Assembly (NCBI GenBank): GCA_964438515.1
Contig: CAYTLK010000007.1
Coordinates: forward strand, 1-64,000
Source of the DNA: RGIG3701 sp964438515
GTDB taxonomy: Bacteria; Planctomycetota; Planctomycetia; Pirellulales; Thermoguttaceae
DNA length: 64,000 nucleotides
Reading direction: 5' to 3'
Within the stretch, counting starts at the first letter, position 1. Each line of letters starts with the position of its first letter. A program made the position numbers and the translations under genes. Shown piece by piece: positions 49,133 through 57,155 of this stretch. The notes below the pieces were generated by a model. That model searched no databases. It saw only the letters and a program-made list of their open reading frames with translations, and was not told the DNA's origin.

Positions 49133-49161
49133 TTGACTTTTTCAGATTGAGTCATTATAAT
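49133..49161 (+). promoter_or_regulatory. Strong promoter of the double TerY-P cluster
   Basis: TTGACT (49133-49138), 17-nt spacer, perfect TATAAT (49156-49161). The transcript would start near 49168, about 65 nt before the first ATG at 49233, itself preceded by AAAGGAAAG. No comparably good promoter is seen further inside the cluster. Confidence 0.85.
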
Positions 49162-49232
49162 TCAATTATTGTTCAAACGTTAACGCAACTTTTGCAGAAA
49201 ATTTCAAGTGAAGTCAGCATAAAGGAAAGAAA

Positions 49233-50132
49233 ATGGCATTGTGGACCCATCGGCAACAAACTTCATCGTCACCCAAGAACACCCCAAATCTTCGTCCGGG
49301 TGACGTTATTCGTCAGTACATTCAGGCGAACGGAATCAACAGCGTGTCTCAGGCGAAACAGCTTTGTTCGTTTCTGGATGATTTTTTGTTAGAAGATTCT
49401 GTTGAAAAAAGAGTTATGAAAGCAGGAATTCAACAGGGAATTCTGGACTCTTTGATTGCACATAATGGTGTCGCGGACAAAATACAGGTCGTTCAGAAAC
49501 ACATTCAGAAAATCGAGAATGAAATTGGGCTTTCCAATTATTGGGCAAGATACGTCGTTGAGGAAATGATTTCGGCTCTTTCGTGGAATGTTTCGGTTCA
49601 GCAGATTCAAAGTGCGGCACAACCAATACAGGCAGCGATTTCTCCGCAAATGATCGATCTGTGTGTTCAAAAGCTGCTTCAGCCGTATATTCAGCAGTGG
49701 AGTCAGAATCCGCCACAGCCCGCAGCAACCTCCCGACAGGTTCAGACGCCGCCGGTTCCCAGCCAGAACGGAACGTTTACGTATTCGGACCCGTACGAAC
49801 TGTTCGAGGAGTGGGAAAAGAGAAGAAAATCTGTTCCAAGACTAAAAGATATTTTTTTGGAACTCCTCGCTCATGTGGTTGGAGCCCGTTCTAATCTTTC
49901 GCTACAGGAATTGACGAACACTTGGCGGAACGCTCAACAGAAAATCGGATTCAATAAAAAGGATTTCATTCGTTGCATCATGAAGGACAAAGAAATGGGA
50001 GGATGTGGATACCTTCATTTACCTGATGGAAGTGAGGTATGGCTTCGTAATCGTGTTGGAAGAGACGAGTATGGGCTATCGTGGGAATACACTAACGAAG
50101 CAGTTGAAAAATTCCTCAACAAAATCCTATAA
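49233..50132 (+). CDS. Unknown first-gene protein of the TerY-P cluster (adaptor-like)
   Basis: A 299-residue soluble protein with no known family assigned. Residues ~20-120 form a helical module starting RPGDVIRQYIQANG, with LCSFLDDFLLE in the middle and GLSNYWARYVVEEMISALSW at the end. This resembles a small helical domain found in many bacterial signalling proteins, where the last helix reads like W-A-V-E-S-W-A-x-A-L. A Pro/Gln-rich linker (~155-185) follows. The C-terminal part (~190-299) is alpha/beta and winged-helix-like (LQELTNTWRNAQQKIGF, then GYLHLPDGSEVWLR). As the promoter-proximal gene, 21 nt before the kinase, it may be a sensor, adaptor or effector for the first triad. Function is inferred from context only. 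Confidence 0.7.
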   Translation: MALWTHRQQTSSSPKNTPNLRPGDVIRQYIQANGINSVSQAKQLCSFLDDFLLEDSVEKRVMKAGIQQGILDSLIAHNGVADKIQVVQKHIQKIENEIGLSNYWARYVVEEMISALSWNVSVQQIQSAAQPIQAAISPQMIDLCVQKLLQPYIQQWSQNPPQPAATSRQVQTPPVPSQNGTFTYSDPYELFEEWEKRRKSVPRLKDIFLELLAHVVGARSNLSLQELTNTWRNAQQKIGFNKKDFIRCIMKDKEMGGCGYLHLPDGSEVWLRNRVGRDEYGLSWEYTNEAVEKFLNKIL

Positions 50133-50153
50133 TTAACAGAAAAGCATAAAACG

Positions 50154-51452
50154 ATGGAACTGACGAGAGAGACGCAATTAACGACGGAAAGCGGCAAGAA
50201 TCTGCGGGTTCTGGAGCGGATTGCTGAGGGCGGACAAGGTATCGTTTACAAGGTGGAGTACGGCGGAACCGTCAAGGCTCTGAAATGGTACAAACCGTCC
50301 AAAATTCAGAATTTCGCGGCTTTTCGTAAAAATCTGGCGCAGAACATCAGGAACGGCTCGCCCGGCTCCTGCTTTTTGTGGCCTCTGGATTTGACGGAAA
50401 TGGTTGGAGACACCTTTGGTTACGTGATGGAGTTTCGGCCAAATGAATACGCAGGTTTCACCCGTTTCCTGAATGCAAAAGTCGATTTTGCGTCAGAAGC
50501 GGCCCGAGTGGCTGCCGCACTGAATATCGTATGGAGTTTTCAGCAGCTTCACAAAAAAGGGTACAGCTATCAGGATTTGAACGATGGAAACTTCTTCATC
50601 AATCCTCAAAACGGAGCGGTCCTCATTTGCGACAACGATAACGTGGCGCCGTTCGGTACGAACCTCGGTATCGCAGGGAAATGCCGATATATGGCACCCG
50701 AAATTTGCGTTGGAAGAAAATTGCCCGACATTCATACAGATAGGTACTCGCTGTCGGTCATCCTTTTTCTTCTGTTTTTCATGAATCATCCGCTGGAAGG
50801 CGTTGCGACCCTTCCGCCGTGTCTGACCAGCGCACTGGAACGGAAATACTACGGAGAACGACCGATTTTTATTTTCGATCCGAACAACGACCTCAATCGG
50901 CCGGCAAAAGGGATACACACGAATGCTCCAGCGCTTTGGCCGCTTTATCCGGAATATTTTCGTGCGTTATTCACGAATGCTTTCAGTACGGAGCAAATGA
51001 CAGGCAGCGCGATCGAACAGCGTCTCGTGGATCGAGAGTGGCTCAAGAAGCTCGTTCAGCTTCGCAGCGATTTGGTGACGTGTTCCTGCGGTCGGGATAA
51101 TTTCTGGTCCGTGAATCATCGGTGTTCTCGGTGCGGGAAGAAATTGAACGTATCCTTTTGTATGGTGCTGGATGGTTTTGCGGTTCCGCTCTATCCCAGT
51201 GCGAAAATCTATCAGTGCCAGCTGAAGGGAAATGTGGACGTTGATTTTAACACACCGATAGCCGAAGTGATTTTTGCACAGTCAAAAGGTGTTTGGGGAC
51301 TGAAAAATATTTCTCCCAGACCGATAGAAGTCGAGAAATCGAACGGACAGACAGTCGTTCTTGAAAATCATCAGATTACACAGATAGAAGAAAATGCGCA
51401 GTTTAAATATCAGGGAATTTCAGCGGTTATCAAAAAAGGAGAACCCCAATAA
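50154..51452 (+). CDS. TerY-P-type protein kinase with zinc ribbon (triad 1)
   Basis: A 432-residue Ser/Thr kinase-like protein. Visible motifs: EGGQG glycine loop (25-29), Lys44, YQDLNDGN in place of HRDxxxxN (Asp141, Asn146), and CDND in place of DFG (Asp160), then RYMAPEI. All catalytic acids are kept although HRD and DFG are altered. After the kinase comes a CxC...CxxC zinc ribbon (Cys310, 312, 324, 327). The C-terminal ~90 residues (VWGLKNISPRPIEVE, TVVLENHQITQIEEN) form a beta-rich, FHA-like module. This layout is that of kinases in TerY-P triads. Its stop overlaps the next ATG (TAATG), so kinase and vWA are made in step. Confidence 0.87.
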   Translation: MELTRETQLTTESGKNLRVLERIAEGGQGIVYKVEYGGTVKALKWYKPSKIQNFAAFRKNLAQNIRNGSPGSCFLWPLDLTEMVGDTFGYVMEFRPNEYAGFTRFLNAKVDFASEAARVAAALNIVWSFQQLHKKGYSYQDLNDGNFFINPQNGAVLICDNDNVAPFGTNLGIAGKCRYMAPEICVGRKLPDIHTDRYSLSVILFLLFFMNHPLEGVATLPPCLTSALERKYYGERPIFIFDPNNDLNRPAKGIHTNAPALWPLYPEYFRALFTNAFSTEQMTGSAIEQRLVDREWLKKLVQLRSDLVTCSCGRDNFWSVNHRCSRCGKKLNVSFCMVLDGFAVPLYPSAKIYQCQLKGNVDVDFNTPIAEVIFAQSKGVWGLKNISPRPIEVEKSNGQTVVLENHQITQIEENAQFKYQGISAVIKKGEPQ

Positions 51453-52180
51453 TGTCGCTTAAAGACAAACTGGAGCCGACACCCCGTAAAACGATGATTC
51501 TTTTCTTTGTTTTGGACACGTCCGGGAGCATGTACGGATGTAAAATTGGTCAGGTGAACACCGCCATCGAAGAGATCATTCCTGAACTTCAAAGTCTTTC
51601 GGACGATAATGCGGATGCGGAGATTAAAGTTGCAGTTCTGGAATTTGCGTCTGGAGTCGTTTGGGTAACGCCTCAGCCGATACCAATTACGGATTTTAGC
51701 TGGAATTACCTGAATGCGGACGGTGCAACCTCAATGGGCGAGGCGTTTCTTGAGCTTGCAGACAAACTTTCGGTCAAGAAATTCATGCGGGAAGCGACAG
51801 GTTCTTTTGCGCCTGCCATTTTTTTGATGTCGGACGGCGCTCCAACGGATGATTACCGAAGTGGACTGGACGTCTTGAAGCAGAATAACTGGTTCAAAGC
51901 CGGCATCAAAATCGCGTTGGCCATTGGAAGCGACGCGGATTTGGACGTTCTGACGGATTTCACGGGGAACAAAGAGTTGGTTCTTGTGGCTCACGATGCG
52001 GCACAGCTGAGAAGGATGATCAAGTTTATTGCGGTTACTTCGTCGCAGGTCGCCAGCAAAAGTGCCAGTGTGGGTGCGGATAATCAACTGCAAAGCAAGG
52101 AAGATGAGCTGGTGAAAGAAGTTCAGGAATTTAAACAGGGTGAAACAGGAACCGACGAAGATGTCGATCAATGGGTTTAA
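51452..52180 (+). CDS. TerY-type vWA protein (triad 1)
   Basis: A 242-residue soluble von Willebrand A protein. The MIDAS is complete: DTSGSM (Asp22, Ser24, Ser26), the threonine in GATSMGEAF and the aspartate in LMSDGAPTDD. TerY-family vWA proteins coordinate metal and act as protein-binding hubs. The C-terminal ~45 residues are charged and coiled. It starts 1 nt inside the kinase stop and ends 20 nt inside the PP2C frame, so the three genes kinase-vWA-PP2C are coupled. I recognise the family but not a specific orthologue of tellurite-resistance terY. Confidence 0.9.
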   Translation: MSLKDKLEPTPRKTMILFFVLDTSGSMYGCKIGQVNTAIEEIIPELQSLSDDNADAEIKVAVLEFASGVVWVTPQPIPITDFSWNYLNADGATSMGEAFLELADKLSVKKFMREATGSFAPAIFLMSDGAPTDDYRSGLDVLKQNNWFKAGIKIALAIGSDADLDVLTDFTGNKELVLVAHDAAQLRRMIKFIAVTSSQVASKSASVGADNQLQSKEDELVKEVQEFKQGETGTDEDVDQWV

Positions 52181-53123
52181 GTACAAGTTTCATCCGTTTC
52201 AGAACCGCTTGAAAAAAAGAAGATCCGTCCGAAAACGTCAAAATGCGTGTTGTTTTGCGTTTTCCCGATCCATTCAAGGTGTCAGCCATGTGAAAACGGG
52301 GAAAGTGTGTCAGGATTTTTCGTTGCATTTTCAAAGTTCGAAACTGAAAATTGCGATAGTTTCCGACGGTCACGGCGGCGCGTCTTACTGTCGCAGCGAC
52401 CGAGGGTCCCGCCTTGCGGCAGATGCGATGTTCGAGTGCATTCAGACGTTCTGCGAGGACGTCCGTACCAATGGACTTCAGGAACTTCAACAGGAAAACG
52501 AGTGCCTTCGACAAAAAAGGAGTGATGAACTTTTGGTACAATTGGAGAAAAGTTTTGTTGCCCGATGGCGCAGTAAAGTGGAGGAGGACTGGAATCAGAA
52601 TCCGCTTACCGAAGTCGAACTGGAATCGGTTCCGGAAAAGTCTGCAGAGCAGTTTAAGCAGGGAAATCGTGTCGAAAAAGCGTATGGTGCAACGATTTTG
52701 GCGGTTGCGATAACTCCGGAATTTTGGTTTGCCATGCAGTTGGGCGATGGAAGCTGCGTTGCCGTTCGAAAGAACCGTTCCGCATGGTTTCCCGTACCTG
52801 AAGACGATTCCTGCACAGAAGAAGGGACGCAAACGTCTTCCCTTTGTGAGGAGTCACCGATTCTGAAATTTCGTCATTACTGGGGGGTCGGTGGTTTTCC
52901 GGAGGCGATTTACGTCAGTACAGATGGAATTGAAAATTGTTATCCGCTTTTTGAAAAGAAAAGTCGACTCGGAAAGCTGTATTGTGCGATTACGGAAGAG
53001 TTTCATGAAGTTGGTTTCGAATCTGGGCTTCGGAGTCTTGAGGAATACATGTTCTCAGACCTGAGCCGTAGCGGCGACGACATTTCAATAGCCGGGATTG
53101 TGCAAAGTTTTTCCAGAAAATAA
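52161..53123 (+). CDS. PP2C-type protein phosphatase (triad 1)
   Basis: A 320-residue metal-dependent phosphatase. Motifs: VSDGHGGASYCRSDRGS (metal-binding Asp and Gly), YGATILAVAI, FAMQLGDGSCVAV, YVSTDGIEN and DDISIAGI, covering the metal ligands of the family. It should remove phosphate added by the adjacent kinase. The basic N-terminus (RLKKRRSVRKRQ) is unusual. Start choice: the ATG at 52161 overlaps the vWA gene by 20 nt; an in-frame GTG at 52140 is an alternative and would add 7 residues. A gap of 68 nt and a small gene follow. Confidence 0.87.
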   Translation: MSINGFKYKFHPFQNRLKKRRSVRKRQNACCFAFSRSIQGVSHVKTGKVCQDFSLHFQSSKLKIAIVSDGHGGASYCRSDRGSRLAADAMFECIQTFCEDVRTNGLQELQQENECLRQKRSDELLVQLEKSFVARWRSKVEEDWNQNPLTEVELESVPEKSAEQFKQGNRVEKAYGATILAVAITPEFWFAMQLGDGSCVAVRKNRSAWFPVPEDDSCTEEGTQTSSLCEESPILKFRHYWGVGGFPEAIYVSTDGIENCYPLFEKKSRLGKLYCAITEEFHEVGFESGLRSLEEYMFSDLSRSGDDISIAGIVQSFSRK

Positions 53124-53191
53124 ACTTGGGCAGGACACGCAGCGCCTGCATGTTTTGTTGAACAGTGTTTAACCTGCAAAGGAGTTTTAAG

Positions 53192-53476
53192 ATGAAATGT
53201 CATGTTGTGGTGCCTGTTGCGTATGGTGGTTTTTTTAAAGAGGATGAACAAGGGTGTTATACCCATACATTGAGTGAAATGAACGAGTACAATATCAAAG
53301 CAGATACTCGCTATAATTCAAACGGTACACACTCTTTAACACTTCTGCTTGATAAAGGCTGGAAGATTATAGACACTCAAACCTGTTCCTGTGGTGAAGG
53401 AAATGCATTGAGAGCGGTCTTTCAGTACATTTTAGAGTCTCCTGAATTGCCGGACAATGCAGCCAATAAGAGTTGA
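53192..53476 (+). CDS. Small unknown protein within the cluster
   Basis: A 94-residue soluble protein of no recognised family. The start is well supported: AAAGGAG lies 7-8 nt before the ATG at 53192. It begins MKCHVVVPVAYGGFFKEDEQG and has CSCGEGNALRAVFQYILE near the end; three cysteines (one in position 3, a CxC later) could bind metal. Its codons are more A/T-rich than those of the flanking triad genes, hinting at a separate origin. The 100 nt between its stop and the coiled-coil gene hold no gene. Confidence 0.68.
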   Translation: MKCHVVVPVAYGGFFKEDEQGCYTHTLSEMNEYNIKADTRYNSNGTHSLTLLLDKGWKIIDTQTCSCGEGNALRAVFQYILESPELPDNAANKS

Positions 53477-53576
53477 TCTGCGGGTTTTGATCCGTTTCGC
53501 TTTGTGAATGCGGCGTAATGACAGAGAAGCGTGGATTTAAATGTGTTAGGGATAGAAATATTTTTGAAGGTTCAAA

Positions 53577-54611
53577 ATGAGTGAATTCACGTTATTTAGT
53601 TTTGACCGCGAAGAACGGCGTCAGGCGTATTTGGAACGGCAAGCTCGCCGCGAGGCAAGTCATTTGGCGTATCTCGAACGTCAAAGGCAGCGTGCGGAAC
53701 GGTATCAGGCATACTTAGAACGTCAGGCACGCAGTGAGGCAAACAGAGCAACGTATTTTGAACGCCTTACGAACAATGTGCTGCGCTTTCGTACACAATA
53801 TGAAAATACATTGAATGACATTCGACGCCAGGGTTTGGAGGTTTTTATCCGAGGCGAGTTTGATACGGTAAGCCAACAGCTTCAGCAGCTTGACCGTCTG
53901 ATTTCCAATGACGATGCGGAAGCTGCCCGCGATTTATCTTTGAAAATAGGACAGTCCATCCACGGTCTTGTTCGACTTGCTCACGAAGAAAAACGACGTG
54001 TTGAACGCAGGGAGGAGCAGCTTTCTTTGGAGAAGGCAAAACAGCGAGATGCTGAGATTCAGCGGCAAGCGCGCGAGGATTTCATTGAGCAGATGAAAAG
54101 GAATCTTGAAGCCGACAGAGAAAGCAGTCCCGAAGCCGTTCAGGAAACGGTACAGAAACTGGAGGATTTGAAAGACCGGGCGGAATCCATGTCTGATACC
54201 GACCTGCAGGAGCAACTGGTTGCTGAAAGTGATAAAATCGATGGTGAAATCGCGGATGAAACCGTCCGTCGTGAGGTCATCAAGGCAATTTACCAATCTC
54301 TCAGGAAAGCCGGATTCATCGTCAGCAGCCCGCAGTTGACAGGCGGCGTGGTTCTTCTGCGAGCTCAAAAGCCCGCCGGGCAGCAGGCGGAGTTTACGGT
54401 GAAACTGGATGGCGGATTGACCTTCAAGTTTGACAATTACGAAGGGCAGAAGTGTAGAAAAGACATTGATGAGGTGACGAAGCTGCTTGATGAGTGCTAT
54501 GGCGTCAAATTAAGCGGACGAAAAGTCCTTTGGTCCAACCCTGACCGAATTCAAAAAGGGAGCAGGAACCATCCTTCCGGCGGCGAAGAGCAGACAATGA
54601 ATCACGAATAA
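53577..54611 (+). CDS. Coiled-coil protein of the cluster
   Basis: A 344-residue protein dominated by long Arg/Glu/Gln-rich helices. The N-terminus carries near-identical repeats: AYLERQARREASH, AYLERQRQRAERYQ, AYLERQARSEANRA. A second coiled coil spans ~95-235. The C-terminal ~110 residues are a globular alpha/beta domain (IKAIYQSLRKAGFIVSSPQL, VVLLRAQKPAGQQAEFTVKL, LTFKFDNYEGQKC). The domain architecture suggests an oligomeric scaffold with a small ligand- or protein-binding end. It precedes the AAA+ gene by 15 nt, so the two are probably co-expressed and may interact. No known family was assigned. Confidence 0.72.
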   Translation: MSEFTLFSFDREERRQAYLERQARREASHLAYLERQRQRAERYQAYLERQARSEANRATYFERLTNNVLRFRTQYENTLNDIRRQGLEVFIRGEFDTVSQQLQQLDRLISNDDAEAARDLSLKIGQSIHGLVRLAHEEKRRVERREEQLSLEKAKQRDAEIQRQAREDFIEQMKRNLEADRESSPEAVQETVQKLEDLKDRAESMSDTDLQEQLVAESDKIDGEIADETVRREVIKAIYQSLRKAGFIVSSPQLTGGVVLLRAQKPAGQQAEFTVKLDGGLTFKFDNYEGQKCRKDIDEVTKLLDECYGVKLSGRKVLWSNPDRIQKGSRNHPSGGEEQTMNHE

Positions 54612-54626
54612 AGCTGAGGTAATGAC

Positions 54627-56519
54627 ATGGCAGAGATGCAACAAGCGTGGATGGAAACATTGTGGCGAGAATCGGGGATTCGTCGTGCCATTCTCATTCA
54701 TGGGGACATTCTGGATGTGTATCCATCGCCCAAAAAGATGCAGGATTACGTGCCGATTCAACCCATCGTGTGCAGTACACTCCGTTTAAGAGGATTTACG
54801 GACATTATTCTTTGGGATACTTTTGAGGGCGTGAAAAATATCAGGCCGGAACGGTGGGAGGAATTGCAGAAGGCTGTCATCGCTTCCGCTGAAAATCCGG
54901 GCCCGACTGCGCCCGATGTTGCCGCCTACGACATGGGGGATGTGACTTTGGAGGAGCCGCAACAAACCGCACAAGGCGTTGTTCCACCCAATATGGATGA
55001 TTTTTTGGCGGTCGTTCATTTTTATCTGACGCACCAGACGTCCTCCCGAATCGCTTTTATTCTCGATTGGTCGCAATACCTGTTCACCTCCAATGCTTCT
55101 TTGAGTGAAGAGGACCGCAAACGGCTCCTGATGCTTTCCAAATCCATCAATAACGCTCCGCTTGCTTTCCGGACGAAGGAGGAAATGAGCGTTCCGGGGA
55201 ATCTGCTGGTTTTGATTACTTCAAAACTGGGAAGCATTCCTTCCATTTTCTATCAAGGAAATGCCTGCGTGAAAGACATCGTCGTGACCAATCCTGGCAG
55301 AGTCGAACGGGAGGCGTTTCTGGATAGAGAGCAGACCAAATGGAATTTATCCCAGAATCCCATGTTGAGAAAATCCATGTTTGAGGATTTTGTCGATGCG
55401 ACCGATGGTTTTTCAATCCGAGATTTGATTCAGCTTGCGCGTTTGTCGCAGCAAACAGTGGAGGATCCTCTTACCCCGGAAAAAATTATCAATCTCTACC
55501 GCTATGGAGAACAAAAAAGTCCCTGGGAGGATTTGAGCAAAGAAAAACTCCGCACCATCGCAGAGAAACTGAAGGAACGCGTCAAAGGACAGGAATATGC
55601 GGTGGAAAAGGTGAAACAGGTCATCATCCGCGCCTACTCAGGTCTTGCGGGGGTACAGCACAGCAAAAGACAGCGAATGCCCAAAGGGACTTTATTCTTC
55701 GTCGGTCCCACAGGCGTCGGCAAAACAGAACTCGCGAAAGCGTTGGCTGAATTTCTTTTCGGCGATGAAGATGCCTGCATCCGGTTTGACATGTCCGAGT
55801 TCAACCACGAACACAGCGACCAGCGTCTCGTGGGAGCGCCTCCTGGTTATGTGGGTTACGAGGAGGGCGGACAGCTGACCAACGCAGTCAAAAAACGTCC
55901 GTTTGCCGTTCTTCTGTTCGACGAAATCGAAAAGGCTCATCAGAAGATTCTGGACAAGTTTCTACAAATCCTCGAAGACGGCCGCTTGACGGACGGCAAA
56001 GGGGATACTGTGGCATTTTCGGAGACGGTCATCATTTTCACCTCGAATATCGGTGCATCCGAAGTGCAGTTGACGGATTCATGGGGAGGTGTCCAAGGTG
56101 AAGAAACGGTTCGGCATGAATTCATCGCCAAAGTTCGGGAACATTTCACGCACGAACTGAAACGTCCGGAATTGCTCAATCGTATTGGCGACAATATTGT
56201 ACCGTTCAACTTTATCACGAACGAGGATTGTCTCTTCGCGATTGCAAAAGCAAAAATCATCCCAGTCAAAGAGACGCTGAAAGAAAAATACGGAATTGCG
56301 GATGTGGTGTTTGCAGACGAAAAAAAGGCTTTCTCTGCGATTCTGTCTTCCCTGGACAGAACGATGGGCGGGCGGGGCGTTTTGAATGAGTTGGTTCGTA
56401 CGATCATCGACCCGCTTTCCCTGTTCATTTTCGAGAATGTTGACGAGACTCAGGGCAAACGATTGGTGATTGCTCAATCTGGCGACTTGCCGCCGTTTAC
56501 GTTTCATCTTGTGGAGTGA
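54627..56519 (+). CDS. AAA+ ATPase with Clp-type D2 module and degenerate first half
   Basis: A 630-residue protein. The first ~290 residues look like a AAA-type fold that has lost its P-loop (RRAILIHGDILDVYPS, SRIAFILDWSQYLF, GNLLVLITSKLG). The second half is a full ClpA/ClpB-like D2 domain: GPTGVGKT Walker A (~359-367), RFDMSEFNHEHS, GAPPGYVGYEEGGQLT with the GYVG pore loop, VLLFDEIEKAH Walker B, IFTSNIGA sensor 1, and RPELLNRIGDNIV arginine finger. The pore loop indicates a threading unfoldase or remodelling machine. There is no ClpP-binding loop that I can recognise and no M domain, so it is not a true ClpA, ClpB or ClpC. It is followed after 3 nt by the radical SAM gene. Confidence 0.88.
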   Translation: MAEMQQAWMETLWRESGIRRAILIHGDILDVYPSPKKMQDYVPIQPIVCSTLRLRGFTDIILWDTFEGVKNIRPERWEELQKAVIASAENPGPTAPDVAAYDMGDVTLEEPQQTAQGVVPPNMDDFLAVVHFYLTHQTSSRIAFILDWSQYLFTSNASLSEEDRKRLLMLSKSINNAPLAFRTKEEMSVPGNLLVLITSKLGSIPSIFYQGNACVKDIVVTNPGRVEREAFLDREQTKWNLSQNPMLRKSMFEDFVDATDGFSIRDLIQLARLSQQTVEDPLTPEKIINLYRYGEQKSPWEDLSKEKLRTIAEKLKERVKGQEYAVEKVKQVIIRAYSGLAGVQHSKRQRMPKGTLFFVGPTGVGKTELAKALAEFLFGDEDACIRFDMSEFNHEHSDQRLVGAPPGYVGYEEGGQLTNAVKKRPFAVLLFDEIEKAHQKILDKFLQILEDGRLTDGKGDTVAFSETVIIFTSNIGASEVQLTDSWGGVQGEETVRHEFIAKVREHFTHELKRPELLNRIGDNIVPFNFITNEDCLFAIAKAKIIPVKETLKEKYGIADVVFADEKKAFSAILSSLDRTMGGRGVLNELVRTIIDPLSLFIFENVDETQGKRLVIAQSGDLPPFTFHLVE

Positions 56520-56522
56520 GTC

Positions 56523-57128
56523 ATGACCAAATTAAACATCGCCCAAATTCTGGAAAATACAGAGGTTGAAGGCCCCGGAAAACGCTTGGCCGTTTGGGTT
56601 CAAGGGTGCCTCCGCCGGTGTCCCGGCTGCTGCAATCCACAATTTCTTGAGATTCTTCCCAAAACGATTGTGGAAACGCCGCAACTCTGCGAGTGCATTG
56701 AGAAGTCCAAACAAAAGCACAGAATTGAAGGCGTCACTTTTCTCGGCGGTGAACCGATGCTGCAAGCAAGAGGGCTTTCCGAAGCCGCGCGATTTTGCCG
56801 CGAAAACGCGCTGTCTGTGATGGTGTTTACCGGATACATATGGGAAGAATTGTCGGCTGAAAATCTCCCTTATGCTGAAGAACTTTTGCGATTCACCGAT
56901 TTGCTTGTGGACGGGCCTTTCGACAGGACCAAACTTGAAGAAAAACGCAACTGGGTCGGCTCGACAAACCAGAAATTCCACTTTTTGACGGATTTCTACA
57001 AAAGCGGTATTGAATATGACGAACGATTTTCGCATGGTTTCGAGCTGCGCATTCGTTCCGACGGTACTTTACAGACAAATGGGTTCCCGTGGCAAAATGA
57101 CACAGAACCTGCTCAATTTAACTTTTAA
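56523..57128 (+). CDS. NrdG-like radical SAM protein (orphan activase)
   Basis: A 201-residue protein of the 7-carboxy-7-deazaguanine/NrdG-like small radical SAM group. The [4Fe-4S]-SAM cluster motif CxxxCxxC is Cys29, 33, 36 in GCLRRCPGC. GVTFLGGEPMLQ is the GGEP SAM-binding motif. LAVWVQGC and FTGYIWEEL resemble the anaerobic ribonucleotide reductase activase NrdG, but no nrdD lies next to it and the expected glycyl-radical partner is absent. It sits 3 nt after the AAA+ gene and 27 nt before the second vWA. It may modify a cluster component or a nucleotide. That role is only inferred from position. Confidence 0.87.
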   Translation: MTKLNIAQILENTEVEGPGKRLAVWVQGCLRRCPGCCNPQFLEILPKTIVETPQLCECIEKSKQKHRIEGVTFLGGEPMLQARGLSEAARFCRENALSVMVFTGYIWEELSAENLPYAEELLRFTDLLVDGPFDRTKLEEKRNWVGSTNQKFHFLTDFYKSGIEYDERFSHGFELRIRSDGTLQTNGFPWQNDTEPAQFNF

Positions 57129-57155
57129 CCATTCATTCTATCAAGGAGACCACAC

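Noticed and set aside
54627..56519. ClpA/ClpB/ClpC housekeeping chaperone
   Set aside because: Only the D2 module matches; the first half lacks Walker motifs and the Clp N-domain and M domain are absent.
56523..57128. Ordinary nrdG
   Set aside because: No nrdD next to it and tight embedding in the signalling cluster; the symbol was therefore not given.
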